DNA of 58,188 nucleotides from an uncultured Collinsella sp. (GCA_959604825.1 CAUHCN010000012.1:1-58188), one strand, 5' to 3'. Positions 7,862 through 16,561 are shown, counted from the stretch's first letter. The notes: generated from the sequence alone by a model not told the origin. Translations and numbers: made by a program.

Positions 7862-7902
7862 ACCTGCCAAAAAGGGACAGGTTTATTTTGGCAGGTTTTA
7901 TC
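7862..7902 (+). repeat. Hairpin repeat with GGGACAGG core, copy B
   Basis: Stem arms ACCTGCCAAAA at 7862-7872 and 7886-7896. The whole 41 bp are identical to 6651-6691. It lies just upstream of the dehydrogenase start and just beyond the terminator of the methionine aminopeptidase gene, so it may affect the dehydrogenase leader. Confidence 0.85.
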
Positions 7903-7922
7903 AGGCAAAACGCTCAATTAAA

Positions 7923-7968
7923 ACGCCGGGCGCTCATGGACGGTTATAAGTCCATGAGCGCCCGGCGT
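7923..7968 (-). terminator. Terminator of the methionine aminopeptidase gene
   Basis: A perfect 19-bp stem (7923-7941 and 7950-7968) with an 8-base loop. On the minus strand it is followed by a short TTTTAATT run. It starts eight bases beyond the map stop codon. Confidence 0.9.
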
Positions 7969-7976
7969 CCCTGCGG

Positions 7977-8864
7977 CTACCAGCTCAGCAGCTCGTAACC
8001 GTCCTCGGTCACCACGAGCTGTACTTCGCACTGGGCCGAATCGCTACCGTCCTTGGTGCGCACACACCAACCGTCACCCTTGCTAATCTTGATATCGGGC
8101 GCTCCGGCGTTGACCATGGGCTCGATGGTAAAGACCATGCCCGGAGCCATGATGGTGTCCACGTCGGGCGCCTCGGTGGTAAAGCCCACAAACGGGTCCT
8201 CGTGGAACTCCTTGCCAATACCGTGTCCGCCGTACTCGCGCACCACGCTAAAGCCGGCGTCCTCGACCGTCTTTTGCACGGCCTCGGCCATAACGGAGAG
8301 CGGCAGCCATGGCTTGACGGCGGCCAGGCCCGCTTCCACGCTGGCGCGGGTCACGTCGACCAGGCGCTGGCGCTCGGCCGAGACCTCGCCGATGCAGAAC
8401 ATGCGGCTCGAGTCGCTAAAGTAGCCGTCCAGAATCGTGGAGCAGTCCACGTTGATGATATCGCCCTCGTGCAGCACGTCCGTATCGCAGGGGATGCCGT
8501 GGCAGACGACGTCGTTGATCGAGGTGCACACGCTCTTGGGGTAGCCCTCATAGTTGAGGTCGGCCGGCGTGCCACCGTGCTCGATGGTGTAGTCGTAGAT
8601 CATCTGGTCGATCTGGTTGGTGGTCATGCCCGCGGCGATGTGCTCGCCCACGTAGTCGAGCACGCCCACGTTGATGGCGGCCGAACGCTTGATGCCCTCG
8701 ATGTCGGCGGGTGTCTTGTAGAGCGTGCGAGGCAGAACCTCCCAGCCCTCTTCCCACAAGCGCTCGAGGTGCTCATCAAAGGCGCTATGGCATTTCTTGT
8801 ATTTTTTGCCGCTGCCGCACCAGCAAGCGTCGTTGCGGCCTGGCACGGGTCCGTTGTCAAACAT
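7977..8864 (-). CDS. map: Type I methionine aminopeptidase with N-terminal SEC-C zinc motif
   Basis: Removes the initiator methionine from nascent proteins. The 295-residue protein begins with a SEC-C type zinc-binding motif (GRNDACWCGSGKKYKKCH, residues 9-26), a fusion found in one class of bacterial MetAPs and thought to aid ribosome or nucleic-acid contact. The catalytic domain follows with the five metal ligands in the usual contexts: NVDCSTILDGYFSDSSR (two Asp), GHGIGKEFHEDP (His), FTIEPMV (Glu) and CEVQLVVTEDG (Glu). The start has GAAAGGAAG upstream. It is followed by a strong terminator, so it is probably monocistronic. Confidence 0.95.
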   Translation of the reverse strand: MFDNGPVPGRNDACWCGSGKKYKKCHSAFDEHLERLWEEGWEVLPRTLYKTPADIEGIKRSAAINVGVLDYVGEHIAAGMTTNQIDQMIYDYTIEHGGTPADLNYEGYPKSVCTSINDVVCHGIPCDTDVLHEGDIINVDCSTILDGYFSDSSRMFCIGEVSAERQRLVDVTRASVEAGLAAVKPWLPLSVMAEAVQKTVEDAGFSVVREYGGHGIGKEFHEDPFVGFTTEAPDVDTIMAPGMVFTIEPMVNAGAPDIKISKGDGWCVRTKDGSDSAQCEVQLVVTEDGYELLSW

Positions 8865-8916
8865 GGCTAACTTCCTTTCATTCGCAGCTAGTATAGCCCA
8901 CCCACGCGTCCATAAA

Positions 8917-8983
8917 AGTTGCGGTGATATAGTTCCGATTTAAGCGGTTTAACAGCATAAACAGGAACTATATCACCGCAACT
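8917..8983. repeat. Hairpin repeat, 'AAGTTGCGGTG' family, copy 3
   Basis: Perfect 20-bp arms (AGTTGCGGTGATATAGTTCC at 8917-8936, complement at 8964-8983) with a 27-base loop. Both arms are of the GATATAGTTCC type. It lies between the map start and the 3' end of the radical SAM gene, which are both transcribed leftward. Confidence 0.9.
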
Positions 8984-9024
8984 GATGGAGTGGGATGGTG
9001 GGCGCTGGCTGCTGTGTGGTTTTG

Positions 9025-9801
9025 CTAGTAGCTCACCTGACAGGGAATGCCGAGGGCGCGCACGCGCGCGGCAATGGCGTCGAGCACCTCGGGTGCTGCC
9101 TTGGCAAGGCCGGCGACCGGTGTCTCGCGCGCTACCGTGTAGATGGTCGCCTCCTGCGGGCGAATGCGCTCAAGCGCCGCGAGCCAGGGGGCAACGTACT
9201 CCTCGCCGGTGTTGTCGATGGGCTTGCCCTGATACTCGCCGGTCAAAAAGATCGTCTGGATAATAACGTGACCGTCAAAGCTCGCGAACGTCTCGATCTG
9301 GTGCTCGACGTCGTAGGGGCCAACGGGCTGGTCGAGCAGCTGGATAAATGCCGGATCGACCGTATCCAGTTTGAGGATGTTGTCGTCGACCATCATGAGC
9401 GCATCGTGCACCTGGGGACGGTCGGCGCGCGTGCCGTTGGAGAGCACGGCGATCTTGGAGTTCGGGGCAAGCTCGTCGCGCAGCGCGACGGCGCCGGCGA
9501 TGGCCTGCGGAAACTCCGGTGCGGCGGTGGGCTCGCCGTTGCCGGCAAACGTGATTACATCGGGCAGCTCGCCCTCGGCTGCCATCTCACGCAATTTGGT
9601 CTCGAGCGCGTCGAGTACCACGGCAGCCGTGTTATACGGCTCGTGGCAGGGGCGCTCGGCGTTGAGGCCGTTCTCGCAGTAGATGCAGTCAGACGTACAG
9701 ATCTTGCCCGATGCCGGCATCATGTTGACACCGAGCGAAAGGCCCAGACGGCGGCTGCGCACCGGTCCAAAGATGGGGCTGGCATTTAAAAACGTAGACA
9801 T
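9025..9801 (-). CDS. Radical SAM protein
   Basis: A 258-residue radical SAM enzyme. The [4Fe-4S] ligands are in CTSDCIYCENG (Cys35, Cys39, Cys42), in the CxxxCxxC spacing that binds S-adenosylmethionine. GNGEPTAAPEFP matches the glycine-rich SAM-contact motif, and VLSNGT and LKLDTVDPAFI fit the barrel strands. It resembles small stand-alone radical SAM proteins with a GPVRSRRLGLSLGVN start, whose substrate is mostly unknown. The start at 9801 is preferred because AAGGAG lies nine bases upstream; an ATG at 9807 is too close to it. No neighbouring gene suggests a pathway. Confidence 0.88.
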   Translation of the reverse strand: MSTFLNASPIFGPVRSRRLGLSLGVNMMPASGKICTSDCIYCENGLNAERPCHEPYNTAAVVLDALETKLREMAAEGELPDVITFAGNGEPTAAPEFPQAIAGAVALRDELAPNSKIAVLSNGTRADRPQVHDALMMVDDNILKLDTVDPAFIQLLDQPVGPYDVEHQIETFASFDGHVIIQTIFLTGEYQGKPIDNTGEEYVAPWLAALERIRPQEATIYTVARETPVAGLAKAAPEVLDAIAARVRALGIPCQVSY

Positions 9802-9964
9802 AGGCATATGCTCCTTGGGACAGTTGTGCCTAAGCATAGCATCGGCGCCAAAGTCTGGTTTGGGCTTGTGCTCTTAGGTTTCGTTTTTTCATTCTGCCCT
9901 CGATGCCCACGATATGAAAGGTTCCGGGTCGGGTACAGTTCATGTGTTAACAAGGCACAAGACG

Positions 9965-10774
9965 ATGGGGCACAACATGGATTTTACGGTCGAGAATGCG
10001 GGCACCACGATTGCCTGTCGCGAGTATGCCGGGTCGGGCGTTCCGTCGGATGCGCCTGCCTTGATATGTGTGCACGGCGCTTGTGTCGATGGCACATTTT
10101 TTGGGGGCATCGCCCGCGAGCTCAGCCAAGTGTGCCGCGTAGTTGTCTACGACCGCCGAGGTTGCGGCGAGAGCAGCGACGCCGCGGACGGGCGCTACGA
10201 CCTCGCCGCCCAGGCCGACGACCTGCAGGCCGTTATCGAGCATGTCGGCGTTCCGGCAAATGTCCTCGCGCACAGTGCCGGTACGCTGGTGACCCTGGAG
10301 CTTCTCCGTACAAACCCGACCATTGTCTCGCGTGCGATTCTGCATGAACCCGCCGTGACAAACGAAGGCGCCGGCCTGGGTGCGGCCCCGGTTTTGCTCG
10401 AGATGATTGCCGCGGGAAAGGTCTCGAGGGCGCTAAGGGCCTTCCTGGGCGCCATCGGCGATTCGGACCCTCAAGCCCCCAAGCTAACCGAGGCAGAAGC
10501 CAAGCATGCCCTGCGCAACGGCCGCAGTTTCATGGCAAACGAATACGAGACCACTATGACCTGCGTTCCCGATTGGAATCGCGTCCGCGCATCGAAAACG
10601 GTTGCCGCCGTGTTCCTGGGCGAGCTCTCGATTAGTACGCCCCGCGAGGCGGGCACGAGGACGGCGGCTGAGCTTTTGGATTGTCCGCTCGTAGTAGTTC
10701 CCGGTGCGCACAACGGGCTGCGCGATCGCCCGACAGCGGCCGCCCAGGCTGTCCGCGGCATCCTGGGGCTCTAG
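9965..10774 (+). CDS. Alpha/beta hydrolase
   Basis: A 269-residue alpha/beta-fold hydrolase. The oxyanion region VHGACVDGTFFGG, the strand-turn VVYDRRGCGES and the nucleophile elbow LAHSAGT (Ser104) are clear. The catalytic His is probably in VPGAHNGLRDR near the C-terminus. The elbow is AHSAG rather than the common GHSxG. The substrate is unknown; esterase or peroxidase-like roles are both possible. Start codons at 9965 and 9977 are both plausible; 9965 has AAGG nine bases upstream and 9977 has GGGG six bases upstream. The gene is monocistronic by context. Confidence 0.82.
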   Translation: MGHNMDFTVENAGTTIACREYAGSGVPSDAPALICVHGACVDGTFFGGIARELSQVCRVVVYDRRGCGESSDAADGRYDLAAQADDLQAVIEHVGVPANVLAHSAGTLVTLELLRTNPTIVSRAILHEPAVTNEGAGLGAAPVLLEMIAAGKVSRALRAFLGAIGDSDPQAPKLTEAEAKHALRNGRSFMANEYETTMTCVPDWNRVRASKTVAAVFLGELSISTPREAGTRTAAELLDCPLVVVPGAHNGLRDRPTAAAQAVRGILGL

Positions 10775-10983
10775 CGGCCGCAATCATCAAAACGGGCTTT
10801 TCCGTAAACGTTTCGGCTGTGTTAACAAGGGTGCTCAAAACCCAACGTCTGCGGCTTCAGCCCTGCCGTCTGCCAACTCATAAAAAAGAAACGGTATTCA
10901 CGTGCGTACCTGCATCGACAAGGTGCTACCCTTGTAACATTTGGTACCCACTGCTACCAAGCGAAACTACTGAAAGGGCCCCT

Positions 10984-12864
10984 ATGCTCAATAATCACGA
11001 GGCCAATCTAACCGACGAGGAGGCTGCCGCCGAGGTCGCCCGTGTCGCGAAGACCTACCCCGTGGTACGTTTGCTGTCGGCCGACCAGATTAAGGGCGAT
11101 CCCAACTGCCTGCTCGCCGGCGATCGGTGTCCCTGTCTGCGCCAGTCAGGTCTGGAGGTCTTGGCAGGTTCCGATGAGGTGTCGGAACGGCTGCTCAACG
11201 ATGGCGTTGAGTACCGCGCTCGCCTGCGCCCTCTGAAGGTCGAGGGCGAGCCTCACGTCCTGCTGATGGTGCGTCCGATTGATGAACAGGAGACCGCAGA
11301 AGAGGACCTTGTCTACACCGACGTGCTGACGAGCGTGCGCAATCGCCGATATTACGAGGAAAAGCTTCGCAGCGCCCGCATGCAGGCCGGTGTGGCCATG
11401 ATCGACCTTGATGATTTTAGGGTCTTCAACGATACCTGTGGCCGTCATGCCGGCGACCTTGCACTCGGTGCTGTGGCGACGGCCATACGCAGCAGTATTC
11501 GTTCGACTGACGAGCTTGTCCGCTATGGCTGCGATAAGTTTGTGGCCGTCATGCCCAATATCCCCTCCGATGATTTCGCCCGTCGTCTGCGTCACGTATC
11601 CGATGCCGTTCATTCCACGGTTATTCCGGGCCATGAGCGTGTTAGCTTGACGGCATGTGTTGGTGGCGTTCGCATTAATGGCGAGACGGTCGATGAGGGC
11701 GTTGGCCGCGCTGTCCAATTATTGAGCCGCGCTAAGGCAAAAGCCGGTACGGTCATGACCGATACCGATTCCATCGAGGCCTTCCAAAGCGAAAAGCCTT
11801 TGGTGCTTATCGTCGATGACTCCGAGATGAACCGAGCTATTCTCAGTGAGATGCTCAAGGACGAGTATTGCATCCTCGAGGCCGATAGCGGTCGCGCAGC
11901 GCTCGACATGGTCGACCGCTATGGCGATGAGTTGTCGCTCGTGCTGCTGGACATTGTCATGCCGGGCATGAACGGCTTTGAGGTGTTGGGCGATCTGTCG
12001 CGCCGGTCGATTATTGACAATCTGCCTGTCATCATGATCTCGAGCGAAGATTCCGACGATGTGGTGCTGCGCGCGTACGAGCTGGGTGCCTCGGACTATG
12101 TCAACCGCCCGTTTGACTCCCGTGTCGTGCGCCGCCGTGTAAGCAACACCATCCGCCTGTACGCCAAGCAGCGTCGTCTGACGAGCCTGCTGTCCCAGCA
12201 GTACAACGAGCGCGTCAAGAACAGCCGCATGCTCATCGACATCATGGCCGGCGTCATGGAGCTTCGCAATGGCGAGAGCGGCAGGCACGTTACGAACATC
12301 GAGAAGCTGACCGAGCTACTGCTTGCCTGCCTGGTCCAGCGTAGCGACAACATCTCCCTCGACAACGAGGAGCGCTCCACGATTGCCCTGGCTTCGGCGC
12401 TGCACGATATCGGCAAGATGTCGATTGACGATGCGATTCTCAACAAGCCCGGGCGCCTCACGCCCGAGGAGTTTGAGATTATGAAGACGCATACCACGAT
12501 CGGCGCCGACATGCTGCGTGAGCTGGGTCGTCATCACGCCGGCAATGCGCTTATGGAATATGCGTACCAGATTGCGCGCTGGCATCACGAGCGCTGGGAC
12601 GGCAAAGGTTATCCCGACGGCCTTAAGGGCGACGATATCCCCATCGCCGCACAGGTGGTTTCGGTGGCTGACGTGTACGATGCGCTGACGAGCGTGCGCG
12701 TGTACAAGGATGCTATTCCGCACGAGGAGGCGATCCAGATGATCCTGGACGGTAAGTGCGGTGCCTTTAACCCGCTGCTGCTCGACTGCCTGCTCGAGGT
12801 GCAAGACCGTATTGCCGAAACATTGGCGCGCCCTGCCGAGGTCGTTGCGCTTCCTACGATTTAG
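10984..12864 (+). CDS. Degenerate GGDEF - receiver - HD-GYP signalling protein
   Basis: A 626-residue cytoplasmic regulator without membrane segments. A leader with a Cys cluster (CLLAGDRCPC) precedes a GGDEF domain (about 111-250). Its signature is RYGCDKF instead of GGDEF, so cyclase activity is unlikely. A CheY-like receiver follows (about 270-395; VLIVDDSE, phospho-acceptor Asp323 in LLDIVMPGMNGFE). The HD-GYP domain (about 420-615) has LHDIGK (His474, Asp475), HHERWDGKGYPDG and VADVYDALTS, so it probably hydrolyses cyclic di-GMP. GAAAGGG precedes the ATG at 10984; the frame is open further upstream but not conserved. An HPt gene lies 23 bases downstream, which suggests a phosphorelay. 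Confidence 0.9.
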   Translation: MLNNHEANLTDEEAAAEVARVAKTYPVVRLLSADQIKGDPNCLLAGDRCPCLRQSGLEVLAGSDEVSERLLNDGVEYRARLRPLKVEGEPHVLLMVRPIDEQETAEEDLVYTDVLTSVRNRRYYEEKLRSARMQAGVAMIDLDDFRVFNDTCGRHAGDLALGAVATAIRSSIRSTDELVRYGCDKFVAVMPNIPSDDFARRLRHVSDAVHSTVIPGHERVSLTACVGGVRINGETVDEGVGRAVQLLSRAKAKAGTVMTDTDSIEAFQSEKPLVLIVDDSEMNRAILSEMLKDEYCILEADSGRAALDMVDRYGDELSLVLLDIVMPGMNGFEVLGDLSRRSIIDNLPVIMISSEDSDDVVLRAYELGASDYVNRPFDSRVVRRRVSNTIRLYAKQRRLTSLLSQQYNERVKNSRMLIDIMAGVMELRNGESGRHVTNIEKLTELLLACLVQRSDNISLDNEERSTIALASALHDIGKMSIDDAILNKPGRLTPEEFEIMKTHTTIGADMLRELGRHHAGNALMEYAYQIARWHHERWDGKGYPDGLKGDDIPIAAQVVSVADVYDALTSVRVYKDAIPHEEAIQMILDGKCGAFNPLLLDCLLEVQDRIAETLARPAEVVALPTI

Positions 12865-12887
12865 TTTGACCAAAGGAGTTTGAATCC

Positions 12888-13244
12888 ATGATTTCCATGC
12901 GCGAGACGTATGAGAAGATTGGCGCCAATTATGATGACGCTTGCGCTCGGCTGATGGGCGAGGAGATGCTTGCCCGTTTTGCCCTCAAATTTTTGGATGA
13001 CGAGAGCATGGACAAGCTGGAGGCTGCCATGGCGGCAGGAGACGCCAAGGAAGCGTTTATGGCGGCGCACACGCTCAAAGGCGTAAGCCAGAACCTGGGA
13101 TTCGATAATCTGTTCGAGCCGGCGGTCGTGGTGACCGAAGCGCTGCGCGGTGCCGATACTGTTGACGGCGCTCGTGAGGGAATGCATGCGCTGCAGCAGC
13201 AATATGCGGCCACGATGTCGGCTCTGCGCGAGGCGGCTGAATAA
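12888..13244 (+). CDS. HPt (histidine phosphotransfer) domain protein
   Basis: A 118-residue single-domain phosphotransfer protein. HPt proteins shuttle phosphoryl groups between receivers of a multistep relay. The acceptor is His61 in FMAAHTLKGVSQNLGF, a textbook HPt motif; the rest is predicted helical bundle. AAAGGAG stands nine bases before the ATG. It forms an operon with the GGDEF-receiver-HD-GYP gene, whose Asp323 is the obvious partner. No histidine kinase is encoded nearby, so the phosphate source must lie elsewhere. A terminator follows. Confidence 0.9.
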   Translation: MISMRETYEKIGANYDDACARLMGEEMLARFALKFLDDESMDKLEAAMAAGDAKEAFMAAHTLKGVSQNLGFDNLFEPAVVVTEALRGADTVDGAREGMHALQQQYAATMSALREAAE

Positions 13245-13286
13245 GAGCTTGCGTGCCTTGGGCTGTGTGCCTGCCGCGCATAGGTA

Positions 13287-13328
13287 AAGGGGCGCCCCGT
13301 CGGACCATGTGGCCGGCGGGGCGCCCTT
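13287..13328. terminator. Bidirectional terminator after the HPt gene
   Basis: A GC-rich stem (GGGCGCCCCGTCGG at 13290-13303 with 13313-13326, 13 of 14 pairs) between two convergent genes. Only weak flanking A and T runs are present. Confidence 0.65.
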
Positions 13329-13349
13329 ATCTGTTGTGGGGCTCGCGAA

Positions 13350-14159
13350 CTAGCGAGCCTGCTTTACCTTGGCCGCTGCCTCGACAAACGACTTCCACAG
13401 GTTAAAGTCGGTCTCGAGCGTCTTCCAGGTGTACTCGGGATGCCATTGCACGCCCAGGCAGAAAGGCTGGCCTTCGACTTCGATGCACTCGGGCACGCCG
13501 TCGGTTGCCTTGGCGACCAAGCGCGTGCTTTTACCCAGACGATCGACGCAGCAGTGGTGTGCGGAGTTGGTTTGGATCAGCCTGTGTCCGCCAACCGCGC
13601 GGTCGAGCAGCGAGCCCGGCACGACCTCGACGGGATGCACGGGGTCGTTGAGCACGTGGGTATGGCGCCACTGCGTGCGGCCCTCGCGAGCGCCCAGGCT
13701 CGGCACGTCCATGCACAGGGTGCCGCCGGTGGCGACATTGAGCAGCTGCGTGCCTCGGCAGGTGGTAAAGAGCGGCTTTTTGGCACGGAGCACCTCGTTG
13801 ACGAGCTTAAACTCAAAGCGATCGCGGATCTCGCAGCACAGCGTGGGGTCGTACGGACGCTCGTCGCCCCAGCGTTTGGGGTTGACGTCCGGGCCGCCGG
13901 GAATGGCAATGCCGTCGGCGATTTCCACGTAATGACGGATAACCTCAATGTCCTCGGTGATGGACATCTGCAGCGGCAGGCCGCCGGCGGCAAGGATGGC
14001 ATCGACAAAGACACTTGCGATTTCCTCGTTGGGGGAGAGCGTCTCGCTCAAAAACGGCTTTGCCTCTTCCCAACGCGGCGCGACGAGGATGAGCGGACGG
14101 TCGGCGGGGGCGACGTCGACATGTGGGGTATAGGACGAGGAAGTACGTGTTCCGATCAT
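13350..14159 (-). CDS. Class I glutamine amidotransferase-like hydrolase (peptidase C26)
   Basis: A 269-residue protein of the gamma-glutamyl-GABA hydrolase group (PuuD-like, family C26), which hydrolyses gamma-glutamyl bonds. The catalytic triad is visible: Cys134 in FTTCRGTQLLN, and His240 and Glu242 in GVQWHPE. GIAIPGGPDVNPKRWG matches the family's conserved N-half motif. The physiological substrate is not determinable; no polyamine genes lie nearby. It sits next to, and in the same direction as, the amino acid ABC transporter, which may be only coincidence. The start has no strong ribosome binding site, so a start a few codons downstream is possible. Confidence 0.85.
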   Translation of the reverse strand: MIGTRTSSSYTPHVDVAPADRPLILVAPRWEEAKPFLSETLSPNEEIASVFVDAILAAGGLPLQMSITEDIEVIRHYVEIADGIAIPGGPDVNPKRWGDERPYDPTLCCEIRDRFEFKLVNEVLRAKKPLFTTCRGTQLLNVATGGTLCMDVPSLGAREGRTQWRHTHVLNDPVHPVEVVPGSLLDRAVGGHRLIQTNSAHHCCVDRLGKSTRLVAKATDGVPECIEVEGQPFCLGVQWHPEYTWKTLETDFNLWKSFVEAAAKVKQAR

Positions 14160-14246
14160 GGGTGCGGCTTTCGAATCCAGGTGGACATGGCATAGGGGTG
14201 GCGCGGGACAAACGCTGGTGATGAATTTGCCCGCATGGCAATTGGG

Positions 14247-15011
14247 TTAGTGGCCCTTGATGGAGTTGAGGAAGTCCTGGGCGCGCTTGGTCTGGGGGTG
14301 GTCGAAGAACTCGTCGGGCGTGCCGGTTTCCACGATCTGGCCGTCGGCCATAAACACGACGCGGTCGGCCACGCGGCGGGCGAAGTTCATCTCGTGTGTG
14401 ATGACGATCATCGTCATGCCCTGCTGTGCCAGACGGACCATGACCTCGAGCACCTCGTTGATCATCTCGGGGTCAAGAGCGCTCGTGGGCTCGTCGAAGA
14501 GCATGGCCTTGGGCTGCATGGCAAGCGAGCGGGCGATGGCTACGCGCTGCTGCTGGCCGCCTGAGAGCTGCGCGGGCACCTTGTCGGCCTGTTCGGCAAC
14601 GCCCACGCGGCTCAGCAGGTCCATGGCGCGCTCACGAGCCTCCTCCTTGGACACGCCCAGCACGTCGACCGGTCCCAGCATGACGTTCTGCAGTACGGTC
14701 ATATGTGCGAACAGGTTGAACTGTTGAAACACCATGCCCAACTCGGCGCGCATGCGGGCAAGATCCTTGCCTTCCTGCGGCAGGGGCTCGCCTTCGATGA
14801 GGATCTCGCCCGAGTCGATGGTTTCCAGACGGTTGATAGTGCGGCACATGGTCGACTTGCCCGAGCCCGAGGGCCCGATCACCACGACGACCTCGCCGCG
14901 GTCGACCGAGAGATTGATGTCGTTGAGGACGTGCAGATCGCCATAGTGCTTATCGACGTGTCTGAGCTCGATCAGCGGCCGGTTGTCGGTGGAAGAGGTG
15001 CTCTGTGCCAT
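14247..15011 (-). CDS. Polar amino acid ABC transporter, ATPase
   Basis: A 254-residue ATPase that powers import of a polar amino acid, probably glutamate or glutamine by family resemblance. Walker A is GPSGSGKST, the Q-loop FQQFNLFAHMTV, the ABC signature LSGGQQQR, Walker B AMLFDEPTSALDPE and the switch His VITHEM. It is the last gene of a four-gene leftward operon (binding protein, two permeases, ATPase). It starts 36 bases after the adjacent permease, with AAGGAG upstream. Confidence 0.94.
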   Translation of the reverse strand: MAQSTSSTDNRPLIELRHVDKHYGDLHVLNDINLSVDRGEVVVVIGPSGSGKSTMCRTINRLETIDSGEILIEGEPLPQEGKDLARMRAELGMVFQQFNLFAHMTVLQNVMLGPVDVLGVSKEEARERAMDLLSRVGVAEQADKVPAQLSGGQQQRVAIARSLAMQPKAMLFDEPTSALDPEMINEVLEVMVRLAQQGMTMIVITHEMNFARRVADRVVFMADGQIVETGTPDEFFDHPQTKRAQDFLNSIKGH

Positions 15012-15047
15012 GGTGCTCGGCTCCTTATGACTCGAAATGGTAAAGCG

Positions 15048-15881
15048 TTAGCGGATGATGGTCGCGCCGGTCTTGTGCGAAACATAGACAGCGGCCTTGT
15101 TGATCGCGACGTTGATGAGGATATAGATGACCGCGATCACCAGGTAGACCGACACGAGCGCGTCGTAGTTGGTGATGAGTACGCGGGCATTTTGCATGAG
15201 GTCGGGGTAGCTCACCACGTAGGCGACGGTGGTGTCCTTGACCACGACTACGAGCTGAGAAATCAACGACGGAATAATAAATCGAATAGCCTGCGGCAAC
15301 ACGATTTTAAAGGTGATTTTAGCTTTGGAGAGACCGAGCGCCTGGGCGGCCTCGACCTGTCCGCGCGGCACGGCGTTGACGCCGGCACGGAAGATCTCGG
15401 CAAGCACGCCGGCCGCAGCGAGCGCGACGGGAAGCGTGAGCATCCAAAACGACGGCAGCGCGATCTTGTACTGGGGCAGCACCAAAAAGAAGAAGTAGAT
15501 GAACAGCAGGCTCGGCACGCCGCGGAAAAAGTCGGTGAGCACGCGGCAGACCAGCTGTAGCGGTTTGATGTCGCTGGTGCGGCCGAGCATGAGGGCCAGG
15601 CCCAGCACCAGCGCGATGGCGCCGGCGGTAAGTGCGACTCTAACGGTGCCCTCAAAGCCGGCAAGCAAGAACTTCCAGGTGGTGAGGTGCGTAAAGAAAT
15701 ACCAATAGTGGACCGAAAGCTGACCGGTCACATAAAAGCGCTGCAACACGAGGGCAACGAGTGCGACGACGGCAACAAGCGAGATAGCGGTGCCGATGCG
15801 AATCTTGGCGCGCATCCTGGGGCCGGGAGCCTCGTAGAGCGCATCGCGCATGGTGAGCGCGGGGGAGGAGTGCTTGCTCAT
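15048..15881 (-). CDS. Polar amino acid ABC transporter, permease 2
   Basis: A 277-residue inner-membrane permease of the HisMQ/GluD type. After a polar N-terminus of about 30 residues come five to six hydrophobic segments. The EAA-like loop that contacts the ATPase is QVEAAQALGLSKAKITFKIVLPQA. The sequence DFFRGVPSLLFIYFFFLVLP is typical of the family. It overlaps the other permease by four bases (ATGA), so the two are translationally coupled and probably form a heterodimeric channel. Confidence 0.92.
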   Translation of the reverse strand: MSKHSSPALTMRDALYEAPGPRMRAKIRIGTAISLVAVVALVALVLQRFYVTGQLSVHYWYFFTHLTTWKFLLAGFEGTVRVALTAGAIALVLGLALMLGRTSDIKPLQLVCRVLTDFFRGVPSLLFIYFFFLVLPQYKIALPSFWMLTLPVALAAAGVLAEIFRAGVNAVPRGQVEAAQALGLSKAKITFKIVLPQAIRFIIPSLISQLVVVVKDTTVAYVVSYPDLMQNARVLITNYDALVSVYLVIAVIYILINVAINKAAVYVSHKTGATIIR

Positions 15882-16537
15882 CGGAGGATCCTCACCTTCT
15901 TATCGATGTAGTTGCCAATGTGGCTCACCACAAAGGCCGTGCCCAGGTAGCCGAGCGCCGAGATAAAGAACGCGGCGACGCCGCCGAGCGAGCGCGTGTT
16001 GATATAGCTCACCACGCCGGTGAGCTCCTGGGGTTTAAGCGGCACCTGACTGCCGAGCGCGGTGGTGAGCATGACGGCGATAAAGAGGTTGGTCATGGGT
16101 AGCACACTTGAGCGCAGTGCCTGCGGGATCACGATCTTGGCGAGGATGCGGTTGAAGCTCATGCCCAGCGAGCGGGCGGCTTCTACCTGACCGACGCCGA
16201 CTGTGTTAATACCGCTCATAAAGTTCTCGGAGCCAAAGGCAGAACCCAAGAGCACTGTGGCGACGATGACGCAGGTGCGGTAGGGCAGGACGACCTTGAG
16301 CGGCGGCAGCGCGTAGACGACGATAATGAGCAGCGCGATGCCGGGGATGTTACGGAAGACCTGGACATACAGGTCGCCAAAGACGCGCAGCGGCTTGAGC
16401 GGCGACACGCGCATCACGGTGACGGCGACGGCCAGCACCATGGCGATGGCAAACGACTCAAGCGTCATGCCCCAGGTTGCTAGCAGCGCGTCGATATAGT
16501 TCTGGCCATAGAGCGACCAGAGCTCGGAGAGACTCAT
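15878..16537 (-). CDS. Polar amino acid ABC transporter, permease 1
   Basis: A 219-residue permease of the GluC type, partner of the permease that overlaps its stop. The EAA-like loop reads QVEAARSLGMSFNRILAKIVIPQA, and the VQVFRNIPGIALLIIVVYALPP stretch fits the family. About five hydrophobic segments are evident. The gene follows the solute-binding protein gene after a hairpin that may lower downstream expression. Confidence 0.92.
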   Translation of the reverse strand: MSLSELWSLYGQNYIDALLATWGMTLESFAIAMVLAVAVTVMRVSPLKPLRVFGDLYVQVFRNIPGIALLIIVVYALPPLKVVLPYRTCVIVATVLLGSAFGSENFMSGINTVGVGQVEAARSLGMSFNRILAKIVIPQALRSSVLPMTNLFIAVMLTTALGSQVPLKPQELTGVVSYINTRSLGGVAAFFISALGYLGTAFVVSHIGNYIDKKVRILR

Positions 16538-16561
16538 GCGGACCTCCCGCCGGTAAGGAAA

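Noticed and set aside
10681..10983. N-terminal extension of the GGDEF-receiver-HD-GYP frame
   Set aside because: It overlaps the alpha/beta hydrolase end and a non-coding region. The ATG at 10984 has a good ribosome binding site.
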